In this document: positions 31,219 to 41,683 of the stretch, one piece after another
Position numbering within the stretch: position 1 is the stretch's first letter
How the letters are laid out: every line of letters starts with the position of its first letter
Source of the DNA: Symbiodinium natans
Lineage: Eukaryota > Sar > Dinophyceae > Suessiales > Symbiodiniaceae
Reading direction: 5' to 3'
Length of the DNA: 64,000 bases
Assembly (NCBI GenBank): GCA_905221605.1
Contig: CAJNDS010002565.1
Location: 132,001 to 196,000, forward strand
Position numbers and translations under genes: made by a program
Notes under the pieces: model-generated
Told to the model about the DNA's origin: nothing
What the model saw: the letters and a program-made list of their open reading frames with translations, nothing else
The model's database searches: none

Positions 31219-31428
31219 GCACGAGCAGGCTTGGCAGGAGACCAGACGCTTCTTCTACCAGTTGCTTCAAGTCAAAGGCCGTTGGGATGTTCTCCTTATA
31301 CTAACAGTCCTTAATAGGGAATATAGCACTCCTATTCCAATCCCCTTTAAGGACTGCTAGTATGAGGGGGAACATTGCAAGGATGCCGCGTAATACACGG
31401 GATGCTCTTTCTGGACGTATGTTCTTAG
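31219..31428 (+). CDS. Last two exons of an unrecognised gene across a family C introner
   Basis: Exon 31219-31280 (HEQAWQETRRFFYQLLQVKG) ends in phase 1 (ggc c|GTTGGG); exon 31382-31428 supplies GA and continues RCRVIHGMLFLDVCS, TAG at 31426-31428. The introner removes exactly 101 bases. Family unknown. Confidence 0.5.
31281..31381 (+). mobile_element. Family C introner, fills an intron
   Basis: GTTGGGATGTTCTCCTTATAC...CAGTCC facing GGACTGCTAGTATGAGGGGG AACATTGCAAG. GT...AG. Other copies: 7403, 7575, 41389, 49315, 57683. Confidence 0.75.
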
Positions 31429-31708
31429 CTGCATGAGGCATAGGGGCTGATCGAGGCTTTCACAACTTTCGCCTGTATTGCAGCCTATTTCTAAAGGATA
31501 CCTCAGATTTCTATAGGGTTGTGTTCTTCAGTATAGACTCAATGGCCCTATCAAGCGCAAACCCAAGCCTCTACCTCTATAAAGGCTCAGACAGCCCCTA
31601 TAAAGCTCAAACCCCAAGCCGCAGAGCAGCCCCAACTAAGCCTTAAACCCCAAGCCGCACACCCTATAAAACCGGAAACCCTAAACCCTAAACCCTAAAC
31701 CTTCCAAG

Positions 31709-34700
31709 GTCTACCTCTTCGACGGGCTTCGCAAGGGTGTCGTCGAAACGCTGCACCCGATCCTGGCCTCGAAGGCCATAATCAAGGCCAGGGGAGTTCC
31801 ATGTTTAGGGTTTAGGGTTTAACATTCGAGCCTGTGTGCATAGGTATATATAGTATATACCCCTCAAAAAAATGGTTAAGGTTAAACCTGAAGGTTTCGT
31901 TTAAGCTCCGCGGATTTCAGGATATATATATATAGAGACGAAACCCAAAGGAATTTTAGCCAAAACCAGATGAAGCAAGGGTTCATGGAGTGGGAACAAA
32001 GGTGGCGCTGAGATCCGCCGGCTCGGCAAGGCCGTGTCATGGCTCTTGAGACACAACGGTCGCTTCGACCGCGATGGCTGGGTGCGGGCCGCTGACGTCC
32101 AAGCCTTCCTGGGCATTGCCGAGCAGCCAGTCTTGTGGAGGCTTGGCAAGTGCCATGCGAACTGATTCTCTAAGTACCCTAAGTACCCTAAGTACCCCAA
32201 GTACCCTAAGTACCCTAAGTACCCGAAACCCTAAAAAGGGACTGACCTTTTCGGCCAGACTGACATCAGGAGCTGGTCGCCGAGATGGCAAGGGCAGACT
32301 GTTCGTAAAAGGGGGAACACCCCAAGCCCCTAAACCCTAAACCCGAGACCGAAAAATCCCTAAACCCTAAACCGAAAAGACCCTAAACCCTAAACCCTAA
32401 ACCCGGACCCTAAACCCTAAACCCTAAACCGTAAACCCTAAACCCTAAACCGTAAACCCTAAACCGTAAACCCTAAACCCTAAACCCTAAACCCTAAACC
32501 CTAAACCCTAAACCCTAAACCCTAAACCCTAAACCCTAAACCCTAAACCCTAAACCCTAAACCCTAAACCCTAAACCCTAAACCCTAAACCCTAAACCCT
32601 AAACCCAAGCCACCCCCATATCCCACAAGCTCTGCGTTTCAGGTGCTTCTCTAGTCTCCGATCAGGGTTTAAGGTTCAGAGCTTCAGGTTGCCGTTCACT
32701 CAGGCTCCAGACTGCAGTTGAGAAGGGTTTTGGGTTTAGGGTTTAGGGTTTAGGGTTTAGGGTTTAGGGTTTAGGGACTAGGGATTTGGGATTTTGAGGC
32801 TCGGGGTTCCAACAGCTTAGGGCTTTAGGATTGAAAAGGTTGAGGTGAGGGTTCGTAAGGTTGATAGTCCGCGCTCAGCCGCTAGCCATCACGTCCATGG
32901 GGTTTCGTCTGCACCCACCCTAAACGCTAAACCCTAAACCCTAAACCCTAAACCCTAAACCCTAAACCCTAAACCCTAAACCCTAAACCCTAAACCCTAA
33001 ACCCTAAACCCTAAACCCTAAACCTAGCTTGGCTTCACGAAGTTTGGAACAACGGTCTCAGGGTGTTGAGGCTTCATAGGGTTTATCGGGTTCATCGGAT
33101 TTGTCGGGTTTAGGGTTTAGGGGTTAATTCGGGTTTGGGCGGTTAACCCTACAGACCCTAAACCCACGGTCCTTCTGTAGCACTGTAACACTATGCAACA
33201 CTGTAACACCATCACTCACTGTTTTGTGGCTGATGGTTCTTTTTTCGTATTTTGTTTTGTCTTTGTGTTTTGTTTCATATTTTCTTCTGGCTTTAGGGTT
33301 AAGGGAGGGTTTAGGGTTTAGGGTTTAAACCCTAAGCCCTAAACGCTAAGCCCTAAACCCTGAACCCTAAACTCTAGACCCTAAAGCCCTAAACCCTAAA
33401 CCCTAAACCCAAATCCATGAAAAAAAACACGCAAAAACACAAAAATATACGAAGAATAAACCTGGACCCCTGTTTTGTCCACAGCGTGAGAATACAACGT
33501 TACTGTAGTGTCTTTTCGCTTGTCTCGCTTGTACTGTTGCAGGGTTCAGCGTATGGTTTAATTGGGGCTTATAGTGCAATAGGGTTTAGATGCAGCAGCT
33601 CCTCTTCATTTGAGACGCGCATGGGCCTGTAAAACATCACGAAACCCTAAGCCCTCTACCACAACCACCGCCGTTACCAACACCCTTCCCCGCAAGCTTA
33701 AAGCCTAAATCCTTTAAACTATCAACGCCAAACCCTAAACCCTACAAACTCTAAACCCTAAACGCTCCCCTCCCTGCTTAACAGGTCATGCACGACTGCC
33801 GCGAGGACTCGCGGCGACCCAAGCATTGCCCGTTAGGTTCATTTTCGGATTTAGTGCTTAGGGCTGAGGAGCACCCAAAAAGGGTTTGGGATCAGGATTC
33901 AGAGTTAAGGGCTGAGGAGCACCCAAAAAGGGTTTAGAGGGCTAGATGTGATGGTTTTGGGTGGATTAGGGTTCGGGTTTGGGTTTAGGAGAACCATTTT
34001 CAGTCTGCAGTGAAGACATGCGGGTCGGGGCTGTTGGATTGCAAATTATGATGGTTTTGAAGAAGCTACATCCAGTTTAGGGTAGTAGGGCTTAGGTTTA
34101 CGGAATCCTTGCACGCCTTTGCTAACAACACCCCGACAAAAAGGTCCTACACCTCATAAACCCCTATAACCCCTTTTAAACCCTACAAAGCCGATAAACC
34201 CGGTAACCCCTAGAAATTCTACAACGCATATGAACCCTGCTATCCCTTGTACACCCCTGTAATCAACAAATGGCACCTTTTTCATCCTAGGTCATTGGGC
34301 AATGTAGCACTACAACTACTGTAAACCCTGCAGCTCGTGGGCTCATGGCCGAAATAAGGCGCCTTTGCATCATTGGGGTATGTTGTTCGGAACCTCCGAC
34401 CGACAATGTATGCAGGAAGGGTATATAGGGTTCAGGTTGCAGGGTTTAGGGGCTGGTGGGTTTAGGCTTTGCGGGAAAGCAGACGATGATGTTTCCGTTT
34501 CAGGGCACTCTGTATTTGTAGAATAGAACCGAACACCAAAATTGGAAAGCTCCCGCGCCCCCTATGTGTCACACTACTGTATCGGTTCGATGTCAGCTTT
34601 CCGTTCAGGGCCAGTCTAGCAGCTTAGCATTGGGGCGTTAAACCGTCGGTTCGGAGTATGCAGATTTAGGCTCACCACGATCGCAAGCCTCATGCGTCCC

Positions 34701-36094
34701 CGAAATGTTCCGCCAAAGCACCCTAAACCCCTCAAACTTCTACCCTAAGCCTACTACCAAGCAGCCGTAAACCCTACACTCCTCAAACCCTTAAACCTAA
34801 ACTGGCAGTTGGTCATTTCCCAAAATAGGGGTACCCTTTTTGATACCCGAAATAGAAAAGAATCCCCTTAAAAGTGAACCCTAAACCCTAAAACCTAAAC
34901 CCTAAACCCTAAGCCCTAACCCCCCCGCCCCCTCCCCAAAAGGTACCTTTCGGAAATCCTCAGTTGGGTACCCTAAACCCTAAGCCCTAAACCCTAAACC
35001 CTAAACCCTAAACCCTAAACCCTAAACCCTAAGCCCTAAGCCCTAAGCCCTAAGCCCTAAGCCCTAAGCCTACGATCACAAGTCGCACTCATGCTTTCGG
35101 TTCGCAGCCTCTCCGGCAACATCGTGGCGGCGGTGGAGGGCGCCACTTCGTAGCTGAATGAGTACGCCTTCCACTTTTTGGGATACTATAACCCCTTATA
35201 GAACTGAAAGTGTACCCCAAACCCTAAACCCTACACCCTAAACCCTAAACCCTAAACCCCAAACCCCAAACCCTAAACCCTAAACCCTAAACCCTAAACC
35301 TTATATGAACTCAGCAGCTAAGGCCAGCCTGGAGGCGCCTTTTCCCTCCGCCCTGAAGAGGCGCCTGGGCCTGCTGATGGGCTGCTCGGCTGCTGCTGTT
35401 TAGGGTTTAGGGTTTAGGGTTTAGGGTTTAGGGTTTAGGGTTTAGGGTTTAGGGTTTAGGGTTTGGGGTTTGGGGTTTAGGGTTTAGGGTTTAGGGTTTA
35501 GGGTTTAGTTTTGAGGGTTTTGGGTGAATGGCAGAGTAAGGAGTTTGAGCTAGGGCACGAGTACGAAGTCCAAGCGACGAGGTTCAAGTAAGTTACCGCC
35601 ACGAGCAAACCATACTGACTGCTAGATATGCACGCATACATACATACATACATACAGATAAAGATAAAAACATAAAGACATGTGTATATATATATATATA
35701 TGTATATGTATACATATATACATATATGTGCATGGTATAAGTATATCCGTTAAAGGCAGCTTGAACGAAGTTCCAAAACCTTGAACCATAAGCCTCCATA
35801 AACTTATGTTCCTGAATTCCCAAACCCTAAGCCCCGAAACTTTTAAACCCAATACCCAAGCCTTTATCATCTTATGTTCCTAAACCCGAAGCCCTAAACC
35901 CTAAACCCTAAACCCTAAACCCTAAGCCCTAAACCCTAAACCCTAAACCCTAAACCCTAAACCCTAAACCCTAAACTAACAGCAGCCCCCAGGCTTTCCT
36001 GTCCAGAGGCTACGGCTCTGCTGCGAAGGAAAGGAAGTGACTACGGGCTCTTGGTTCAACCTCGGCTGCCCCTCCGAGCCTGGGACACCTCAGG
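31709..36094 (+). CDS. 3'-5' exonuclease (DEDD, EXD1-like), three exons
   Basis: Exon 31709-31786 reads VYLFDGLRKGVVETLHPILA SKAIIK; exon 33785-33805 reads VMHDCRE; together IIKVMHDCRE(D) is exo motif II of the EXD1/Egalitarian type, spliced AAG|GCC to CAG|GTC in phase 0. A third exon 36009-36094 (ATALLRRKGSDYGLLVQPRL, PLRAWDTS) fits phase 0 after CGC GAG|GACTCG, and its WDT matches the Asp-Thr that follows in this family; that join is less sure. Motif I (DCEG) lies at 12756. These enzymes trim RNA or act as RNA-binding relatives when catalytic residues are lost; here motif residues seen are kept. The intron 31787-33784 begins with TTTAGGG units and contains two long CCCTAAA arrays. Exon 36009 ends in a phase that fits the ankyrin gene that follows, so a fused protein is possible. 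Confidence 0.6.
32457..32605. repeat. Long (CCCTAAA)n array in the exonuclease intron
   Basis: About 20 units preceded by degenerate ones from 32330; a second array of about 14 units spans 32926-33025. Confidence 0.9.
35108..35398 (+). CDS. Two possible exons flanking a family H introner
   Basis: 35108-35149 reads LSGNIVAAVEGAT; 35323-35398 reads ASLEAPFPSALKRRLGLLMG CSAA. With the introner's own GT the phases do not agree; with a GC donor eight bases earlier (ggc|GCCACTTC) they do. They lie inside the proposed exonuclease intron, so either that join or this pair is wrong. Confidence 0.3.
35150..35322 (+). mobile_element. Family H introner interrupted by CCCTAAA units
   Basis: GTAGCTGAATGAGTACGCC ... 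CTTATAGAACTGAAAGTGTAC, then a CCCTAAA array at 35218-35300, then ATGAACTCAGCAGCTAAG. The array replaces the homopolymer segment seen in the other copies. Confidence 0.65.
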
Positions 36095-36201
36095 GTTGAA
36101 GGCCTTAGGGTTTAGGGTTTAGGGTTTAGGGTTTAGGGTTAGGGTTTAGGGTTTAGGGTTTAGGGTTTAGGGTTTAGGGTTTAGGGTTTAGGATCTTCAG
36201 C

Positions 36202-38395
36202 ATGACAGGGCAACGCAACCCAGGAGATGCAGATCCTGGTGCTCCCGTACGTCGCGCCTGCGGGCCAGCAGCTGATGTCTGCCACTTGGTAGCTCAGTGG
36301 TGGCCTTTTTGCCCGTTTAGGGTTGAGGGTTTGGGGTTTAGGGTTTAGGGTTTGGGGTTTAGGGTTTAGGGTTTAGGGTTTAGGGTATGGGTTTGGTGTT
36401 TAGGGCTCAGGGTTTAGGGTGCCCTTTGTCGAAGATGGTTCCTGCGCTACCAAGGCGATCTCTGAGGAAGATGAAGAGGGCGTCCTTTCGGCGCTCGAAA
36501 CTGGGAATTAGGGAATATGTGTTCAGCGTTGAGGGTGAAGGGTTTTCATTGGGTGTATGTAAAGGCAAGAAACAAGGTCCCTGATTCCTTAACTCCCGAC
36601 GAACAATCACTGAGGAAATGCCTGCAGATCCCAACGCCCCCTACACCCTCACGACCTCCGACACGTCCAAGACGCTGTCGCCTCTGGTCGTGGCCTGCGC
36701 AGTCACTTAGTAGCCCAGTGGTCCCCTTTACTCCTTTTCTCTTCTTTGTAAAGTAGCTAACCCCAAAAAAGGGTACCCTTATTGTTGATATGTATATATA
36801 TATACATTGATTTTTTGTAAAATAGGTTCCTGGGCTACTGAGGTAAGCAACCTCTCCATTGTGAAGGCCTTGGTTGAGGCAGGTGCAGATGTGAACCGCG
36901 AGAGCCACATGCTGCCCTGCACGGCCATGGTGGCCGAGTGCTCCTCGGTGGGTTTAGGGTTTAGGGTTTAGGGTTTAGGGTTTAGGGTTTAGGGTTTAGG
37001 GTTTAGGGTTTAGGGTTTAGGGTTTAGGGTTTAGGGTTTAGGGTTATTCGGTTTAAGAGGATCATATTCAGGAATACCTTTCAGGGTTTTGAAGGGTCAA
37101 CCCAGGCTCAGTCGCCGAAATCTCGGAGTTCTGTGCCGTCACACCGCTGCAAATGGCGGTGCTTCAGAACAGCTTGGACTTGGCGTACTACCTCATCCAG
37201 GCGAATTTGGGTTGGGTTGAACATGTTCACCTCTTACAACCATCAAATAACATATTCGTTAAGTTGTATTTCTTATCAGCCCTATATTTACCCTCTAACC
37301 ACGCCAAAAAAAAGGTCACATGCCTATGTCGCCCAGACCCCCTCCCCCTCCCCCAGACCCCAGGCGAGGGCAGATGTGAACATCTGCAGCTCTCACGGTG
37401 TCTCCGCGCCTCTTGCCTCAAGCCTCGGAGAGTCAGTTCAGGGTTGTAGGGTTTACAAATAAGGTTTAGGCTTTAGGGACACAGGGTTTCGGGGTTTCAG
37501 GGTTTTACTGTTTATGAACAAGGTTTAGGGTTGGGGGTTTAGGGTTTCAGGGTTTCAGGGTTTAGGGCTTTAGGGTTGTAATGTACGTACCCTAAGAACC
37601 CAAAATTCCCCCACATCACCTAGCGTTCAGCAAACGTCTCTGGGACTAATCTCACCCCTCACCCCCCACCACTCCCCACCAACCCCAACATCCTATTCTT
37701 GCATGTTTCTGAGCGGAAATGTTCAAATTTAGGTGGTAAAAGAGTGACACTACCCTAAGGCAATGTAGTACATATTCAGGCCTGTAGAGTCCCTTAGGGT
37801 TTAGGGTTTAGGGTTTTGGGTTTTGGGTTTAGGGTTTACTTGTATATGCTTTTTAACTGGATTATGGAGCCTTGGGGCTACCTTCCTCCTCACATGATGG
37901 TGGCGGCTGTGACAAGTTGTGGTGTGTGTGTGTGTGTGTGGCTTTCCCAGCTGTGCCCTAAACCCAAAACCCTAAAATCCTAAACCCTAAACCCTAAACC
38001 CTAAACCCTAAACCCTAAATTGAAACCCTAAACCCGAAAGACCCTAAAACCCCAAGCCACCGAAACCTTACACACTCAACCTGTGAAGCCACCGGGGGGC
38101 CCCTGCTCTGGAGGTTGTTCATCGCAACTCGCAACTAGGACGGCCCTGTGGAAGTTTTGTGTTTTTTTCTGATGGAGCTTCAGAGGATCTTCTTGGAACC
38201 TTCTTCCGAAATGTTTTTTTTTCTTCTGAGTCCTTACACACGAAACCCTAAACCCTAAACCCTAAACCCTAAAACCCCTAGACCCTAAAGCCCTAGGCAA
38301 GTGTGACCTCCGCTGCGTGAAGCTGTTGCTCAATGCCGGCGCGGAGAAGCACTTGAGTGCGGAGGGCGCTCTGACCGCCATGCAGATCGCCCCTC
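36202..38395 (+). CDS. Ankyrin-repeat protein, at least seven exons
   Basis: Exons 36202-36288, 36455-36479, 36628-36709, 36848-36939, 37106-37200, 37364-37427 and 38297-about 38391 join in frame. Ankyrin features follow one another: DPNAPYTLTTSDTSKTLSPL, VVACAVTYNLSIVKALVEAG, ADVNRESHMLPCTAM, VTPLQMAVLQNSLDLAYYLI, QARADVNICSSHGVSAPLAS, then CDLRCVKLLLNAGAEKHLSA, EGALTAMQIA. That is at least three repeats with the TPLxxA and LLxAGADVN signatures. Such repeats bind other proteins. Donors: GT, GC, GT, GC, GC, GA. Introns 1 and 3 are family A introners. Start at MTGQRNPGDADP is a choice: the same phase lets the frame continue from the exonuclease exon at 36009. Exons 38681-38704 (DAVEDSQRK) and 39233-39329 may be further downstream parts. 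Confidence 0.75.
36289..36454 (+). mobile_element. Family A introner interrupted by a TTTAGGG array, fills an ankyrin intron
   Basis: GTAGCTCAGTGGTGGCC ... array of TTTAGGG/TTTGGGG units 36317-36420 ... CCTGCGCTACCAAG. GT...AG, phase 0 kept. Most of the inner part of the element has been replaced by the array. Confidence 0.8.
36710..36847 (+). mobile_element. Family A introner, fills an ankyrin intron
   Basis: GTAGCCCAGTGGTCCCC ... TTTGTAAAGTAGCTAACC ... TCCTGGGCTACTGAG followed by GTAAG. Phase 2 is kept only if the acceptor is the AG of that extra GTAAG. Confidence 0.75.
36950..37043. repeat. (TTTAGGG)n array at an ankyrin intron 5' end
   Basis: Thirteen perfect units starting 11 bases after the donor at 36940, followed by the right part of a family I element that ends at the acceptor. 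Confidence 0.9.
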
Positions 38396-39232
38396 GGCTC
38401 TGGGGGGGGGGGGGGGTTTCGGGCTCGAACTTTACTAGGTGGTTAAGGGTTTAGGCTTTGGGGTTTGGGGTTTAGGGTTTAGGCTTTGGGGTTTGGGGTT
38501 TGGCCTAGGGTTAGGTTAGGGTTTAGGGTTTTAGGTGTCAAGCTGAGTGTCAAAAAGGTTCCATTTAAAACTGGGGCATGGGTTTGTAGGTATCTTTGGA
38601 AGCAGGAGTTGGCTTCCCCCCCGCCCTCAACTCCTGTAACTGGCCTAAATACCCTTAAGCCCCTAAAACCCTACATTCCAGGATGCAGTCGAAGATAGTC
38701 AAAGGAAGGTAGAATGTCCTCGGAATGTTTCGTGCTTGTGGTTTCAAGTGTCCAGTAGTTATTACTAGGTCGCTGGAAGTAGAAGGAACAAGGGGACATG
38801 GGGGGTATAAGAGACCTGTAATGGAGACCTCCAAATAGCATCCCCTTATAATAAGGACCCCAATGAGGTACCCCCCTAAACCCTAAACCCTAAACCCTAA
38901 ACCCTAAACCCTAAACCCTAAACCCTAAACCCTAAACCCTAAACCCTAAACCCCCAAATAGGGTTTAGGGTTTTGCGAAGGTTTGGGAGGTTTGGCGGGA
39001 TTCATGGCTAGGGTGGTTCATGTTCGGCCTTAGAACTCCACAATCTCCTTCGGGATGGTTGGCAACTTTTGTTTGTTCTTCCTTTTTTGGGTACTAAAAG
39101 TCCTAAGAAATCTTTGTTGCTGGGCTTCCAAGTTCAGATATGTACCCTAAACCCTAGACCCGAAACCCTAAACCCTAGACCCTAGACCCTAAACCCTGGA
39201 CCCTAGACCCTAAAACCTAAACCCCATATCAG

Positions 39233-39329
39233 GCAACCGGGCGAGTGGCGGAGTTCATGGAGAATTTCCATCCCGCCGTCGCGGGCGCGGGTTTCCGGGA
39301 GCCGAAGATCGGAGAAAACACGTCTGAAG
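39233..39329 (+). CDS. Exon between arrays, unrecognised
   Basis: ATCAG|GCAACC to GAAG|GGG. Reads ATGRVAEFMENFHPAVAGAG FREPKIGENTSE. May be part of the ankyrin transcript upstream. Confidence 0.45.
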
Positions 39330-39679
39330 GGGTTTAGGGTTTAGGGTAACATATAGGGGTCGGAATAATTACTCATAGTATTCCCTTAGGGTCCCTTTGT
39401 AAGTAACCTATAATCACCCCCAAAACCCTGTTTTAATTATTCAGGCCCCTATATTGCCTGAGTCATCTGCTCAACTGCCTCAGACTGTTTCAGGATGTCT
39501 GTTTTGTTGGGGTGAACAACAGCCTAAACCCTAAACCCTAAACCCTAAACCCTAAACCCTAAACACCAGCCAATTCTGCAAGGGATATAAATAAAAGATA
39601 GGGTCTCAACCTAATATGCCCCGAAAGGACCGTTGGGGGCCCAAGACGGCCCAGCCCCCCTGCCTTGAGCACTGAGGGT

Positions 39680-39892
39680 TCAGGTTAGGGTTCAGGGTTC
39701 AGGGTTCAGGGTTCAGGGTTCAGGGTTCAGGGTTCAGGGTTCAGGGTTCAGGGTTTAGGGTTTAGGGTTTAGGGTTTAGGGTTCAGGGTTCAGGGTTTAG
39801 GGTTTAGGTTTAGGGTTTAGGGTTTAGGGTTTAGGGTTTAGGGTTTAGGGTTTAGGGTTTAGGGTTTAGGGTTTAGGGTTTAGGGTTTAGGG
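39680..39892. repeat. Mixed TTCAGGG / TTTAGGG array
   Basis: Nine or so consecutive TTCAGGG units, then blocks of TTTAGGG, two more TTCAGGG units and about 15 TTTAGGG units. Variant units are clustered, not scattered. Confidence 0.9.
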
Positions 39893-40027
39893 CAGGGTGT
39901 AGAGTTCAGGGTTTACTTCAAATGGGCCCAAAGTTCAGGTCCGTGACCATGTCAGAGCCAAAAGCTTGAAATCCTAAAGCCGGCAACGTAGCAAGGGCGA
40001 GCCAGCTCTGCTGGGTTTTTTAGCGTT

Positions 40028-40354
40028 GTGCTTGCTAGTTCTCAGTATGGATTCAGGGACCCTAAACGCGAAACTCCCCGAATTGGTGATGCAGGGGGAT
40101 GCAGAGTACGTATCTCCCAAACTCCCTACGAAGAGCTAGCAAGTTTAGGGCGATTGCCGAGGCGATCTGAGATCAAACCCCCGGAAGGTTTGAAGTCGGG
40201 TTCAGTTCTGATAGGAATTATGATTTTCGGGAACAATCATGATTCTACATTGCAGAAAAGGGCAATCTGTCTATTTCTGGGTTACTCGCAAACCTGCGTG
40301 GATTCCAGGTTCAGGCTCAGGTTTTGGGATTTAGGTTCATGGGTTGGGGTTTAG
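40028..40354 (+). CDS. Array-free open block, frame uncertain
   Basis: One frame is open for about 108 codons to TAG/TGA at 40354 (SSQYGFRDPKRETPRIGDAG...). A second frame over the first 110 bases (LCLLVLSMDSGTLNAKLPEL VMQGDAEYVSPKLPTKS, stop) looks as protein-like. No family recognised; at most one is real. Confidence 0.3.
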   Translation: MLASSQYGFRDPKRETPRIGDAGGCRVRISQTPYEELASLGRLPRRSEIKPPEGLKSGSVLIGIMIFGNNHDSTLQKRAICLFLGYSQTCVDSRFRLRFWDLGSWVGV

Positions 40355-40778
40355 GCTTTATGGTTTGGGGCTGTGTTGAATGAAGGTCGGCACTCGCGTC
40401 GCAGTTCGATATCCAACTGGATGGGGTCTTTGACTGCCAGGCGGGTGAATGAAACTGAATTGCGTTCAGGGTTGTAGGGTAAACCCTAAACCTACAATAA
40501 ACGCTCAACCCTAAACCCTAAACCCTAAACCCTAAACCCTAAACCCTAAAGGCGAACCGTCGAGGTGGGGGGGGTGGGAGGGGGGAAGGGCGCGGCTCAG
40601 GTTGGCGATTTGGGTTCGAGGGTGTGGGGCAGAGGTCGATGATTTTCCGCCGGGTTCAGATACACGAATACATGCCATGGACTACCGTTTTAGAGTTTTT
40701 GGGGTTCAGGGCCTTGGGCCCTACTGTACTACCCTAAACCCTAGACCCTATCGACCCTAAGCCCTAAACCCTTCCCAG

Positions 40779-40852
40779 CAGTGCATTGGGCTTCGGCCTC
40801 CAAAGATAAGGTGCTCCGATCAAGAATCTACTGGCCGGACGAATCCTTGTAG
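40779..40852 (+). CDS. Possible last exon, unrecognised
   Basis: CCCAG|CA then VHWASASKDKVLRSRIYWPD ESL and TAG at 40850-40852, followed 10 bases later by a TTTAGGG array. Confidence 0.35.
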
Positions 40853-40889
40853 GGTTCTTAGGGTTTAGGGTTTAGGGTTTAGGGTTTAG

Positions 40890-41000
40890 GGGAGTAGGCA
40901 ACTAGGGAGCCTTAGGGAAGCCTCGAGAGCCTTAGGGAGTAGTGGGGAGTATTCGGGAACCCTTGGGTTACCTACGCCCCCATGAGCCCCCCTCCCTTCG
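40890..41000 (+). mobile_element. Family K inverted element
   Basis: GGAGTAGGCAACTAGGGAGCC ... GGGAACCCTTGGGTTACC...CCCCATGAGCCCCCCTCCC. Inverse orientation of 17609-17735 and 26684-26775; same orientation as 56160-56292. Confidence 0.5.
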
Positions 41001-41300
41001 GAGCAGCCCAGAAGTCGCCGAACATGAAGCCATGCTGGTGGGTCCTAAAAGTAAGCCCTAAACCCTAAACCCTAAACCCTAAACCCTAAACCCTGAACCC
41101 TGAACCCTGAACCCTGAACCCTGAACCCTAAACCCTGAACCCGATGGGCTCATGGTGTGGCGGAGGACACCTTGCATGCCGCGGGGGGAGGAGGGGCAGG
41201 TTGCTTGTTTCTCTACTGCGGCTTGCTCGGGGTTTAGGGTTGAGGGTTAAGGGTTAGAGTTTAGGGTTTTAGGGTTTAGGGCTATCACGGTCCCTTGCAG

Positions 41301-41365
41301 GCACAGTTATTGTTGCAGGCTATCTTATGCAAGAGCCCCTCAACAGCGACCCTAATCTAGAATAG
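41301..41365 (+). CDS. Possible last exon, unrecognised
   Basis: TTGCAG|GC then TVIVAGYLMQEPLNSDPNLE and TAG at 41363-41365. A family C introner begins 24 bases downstream. Confidence 0.25.
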
Positions 41366-41388
41366 CCCACATCATGTGCTGCTCAACT

Positions 41389-41466
41389 TGGGATGTTCCC
41401 CCTTATCCTAACAGTCCCTAGTGGGGGCCCTACTAAGGACTGTTAGTAGAAGGGGGGAACATCCTA
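41389..41466 (+). mobile_element. Family C introner copy, short form
   Basis: CTTGGGATGTTCCCCCTTATCC TAACAGTCC facing GGACTGTTAGTAGAAGGGGG GAACATCCTAAG; the centre is reduced to about 15 bases. Confidence 0.65.
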
Positions 41467-41683
41467 AGGCTCAACCCTTGTCCCGCCACTGCTGTGCCCA
41501 AAGGCCACTCTGTCAGGCTCTTGGCGCCACAGAGCATCCGGCTCAACCGAAGAGCATCTGGTGTCATGGAAACCCAAAACCTAAAACCCTAAACCTTAAC
41601 CTTGAAGCCCTAATCCCTAAACCCTAAACCCTAATCTCTCAAAGCCCTATAGAGGATTCGATCTTCGAACGAAGCCTCCGGCC

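Noticed and set aside
32169-32230. TACCCTAAG repeat (about seven 9-base units) as a CRISPR-like or coding repeat
   Set aside because: A simple microsatellite derived from a telomere-like unit, without spacers; the frames through it are low complexity.
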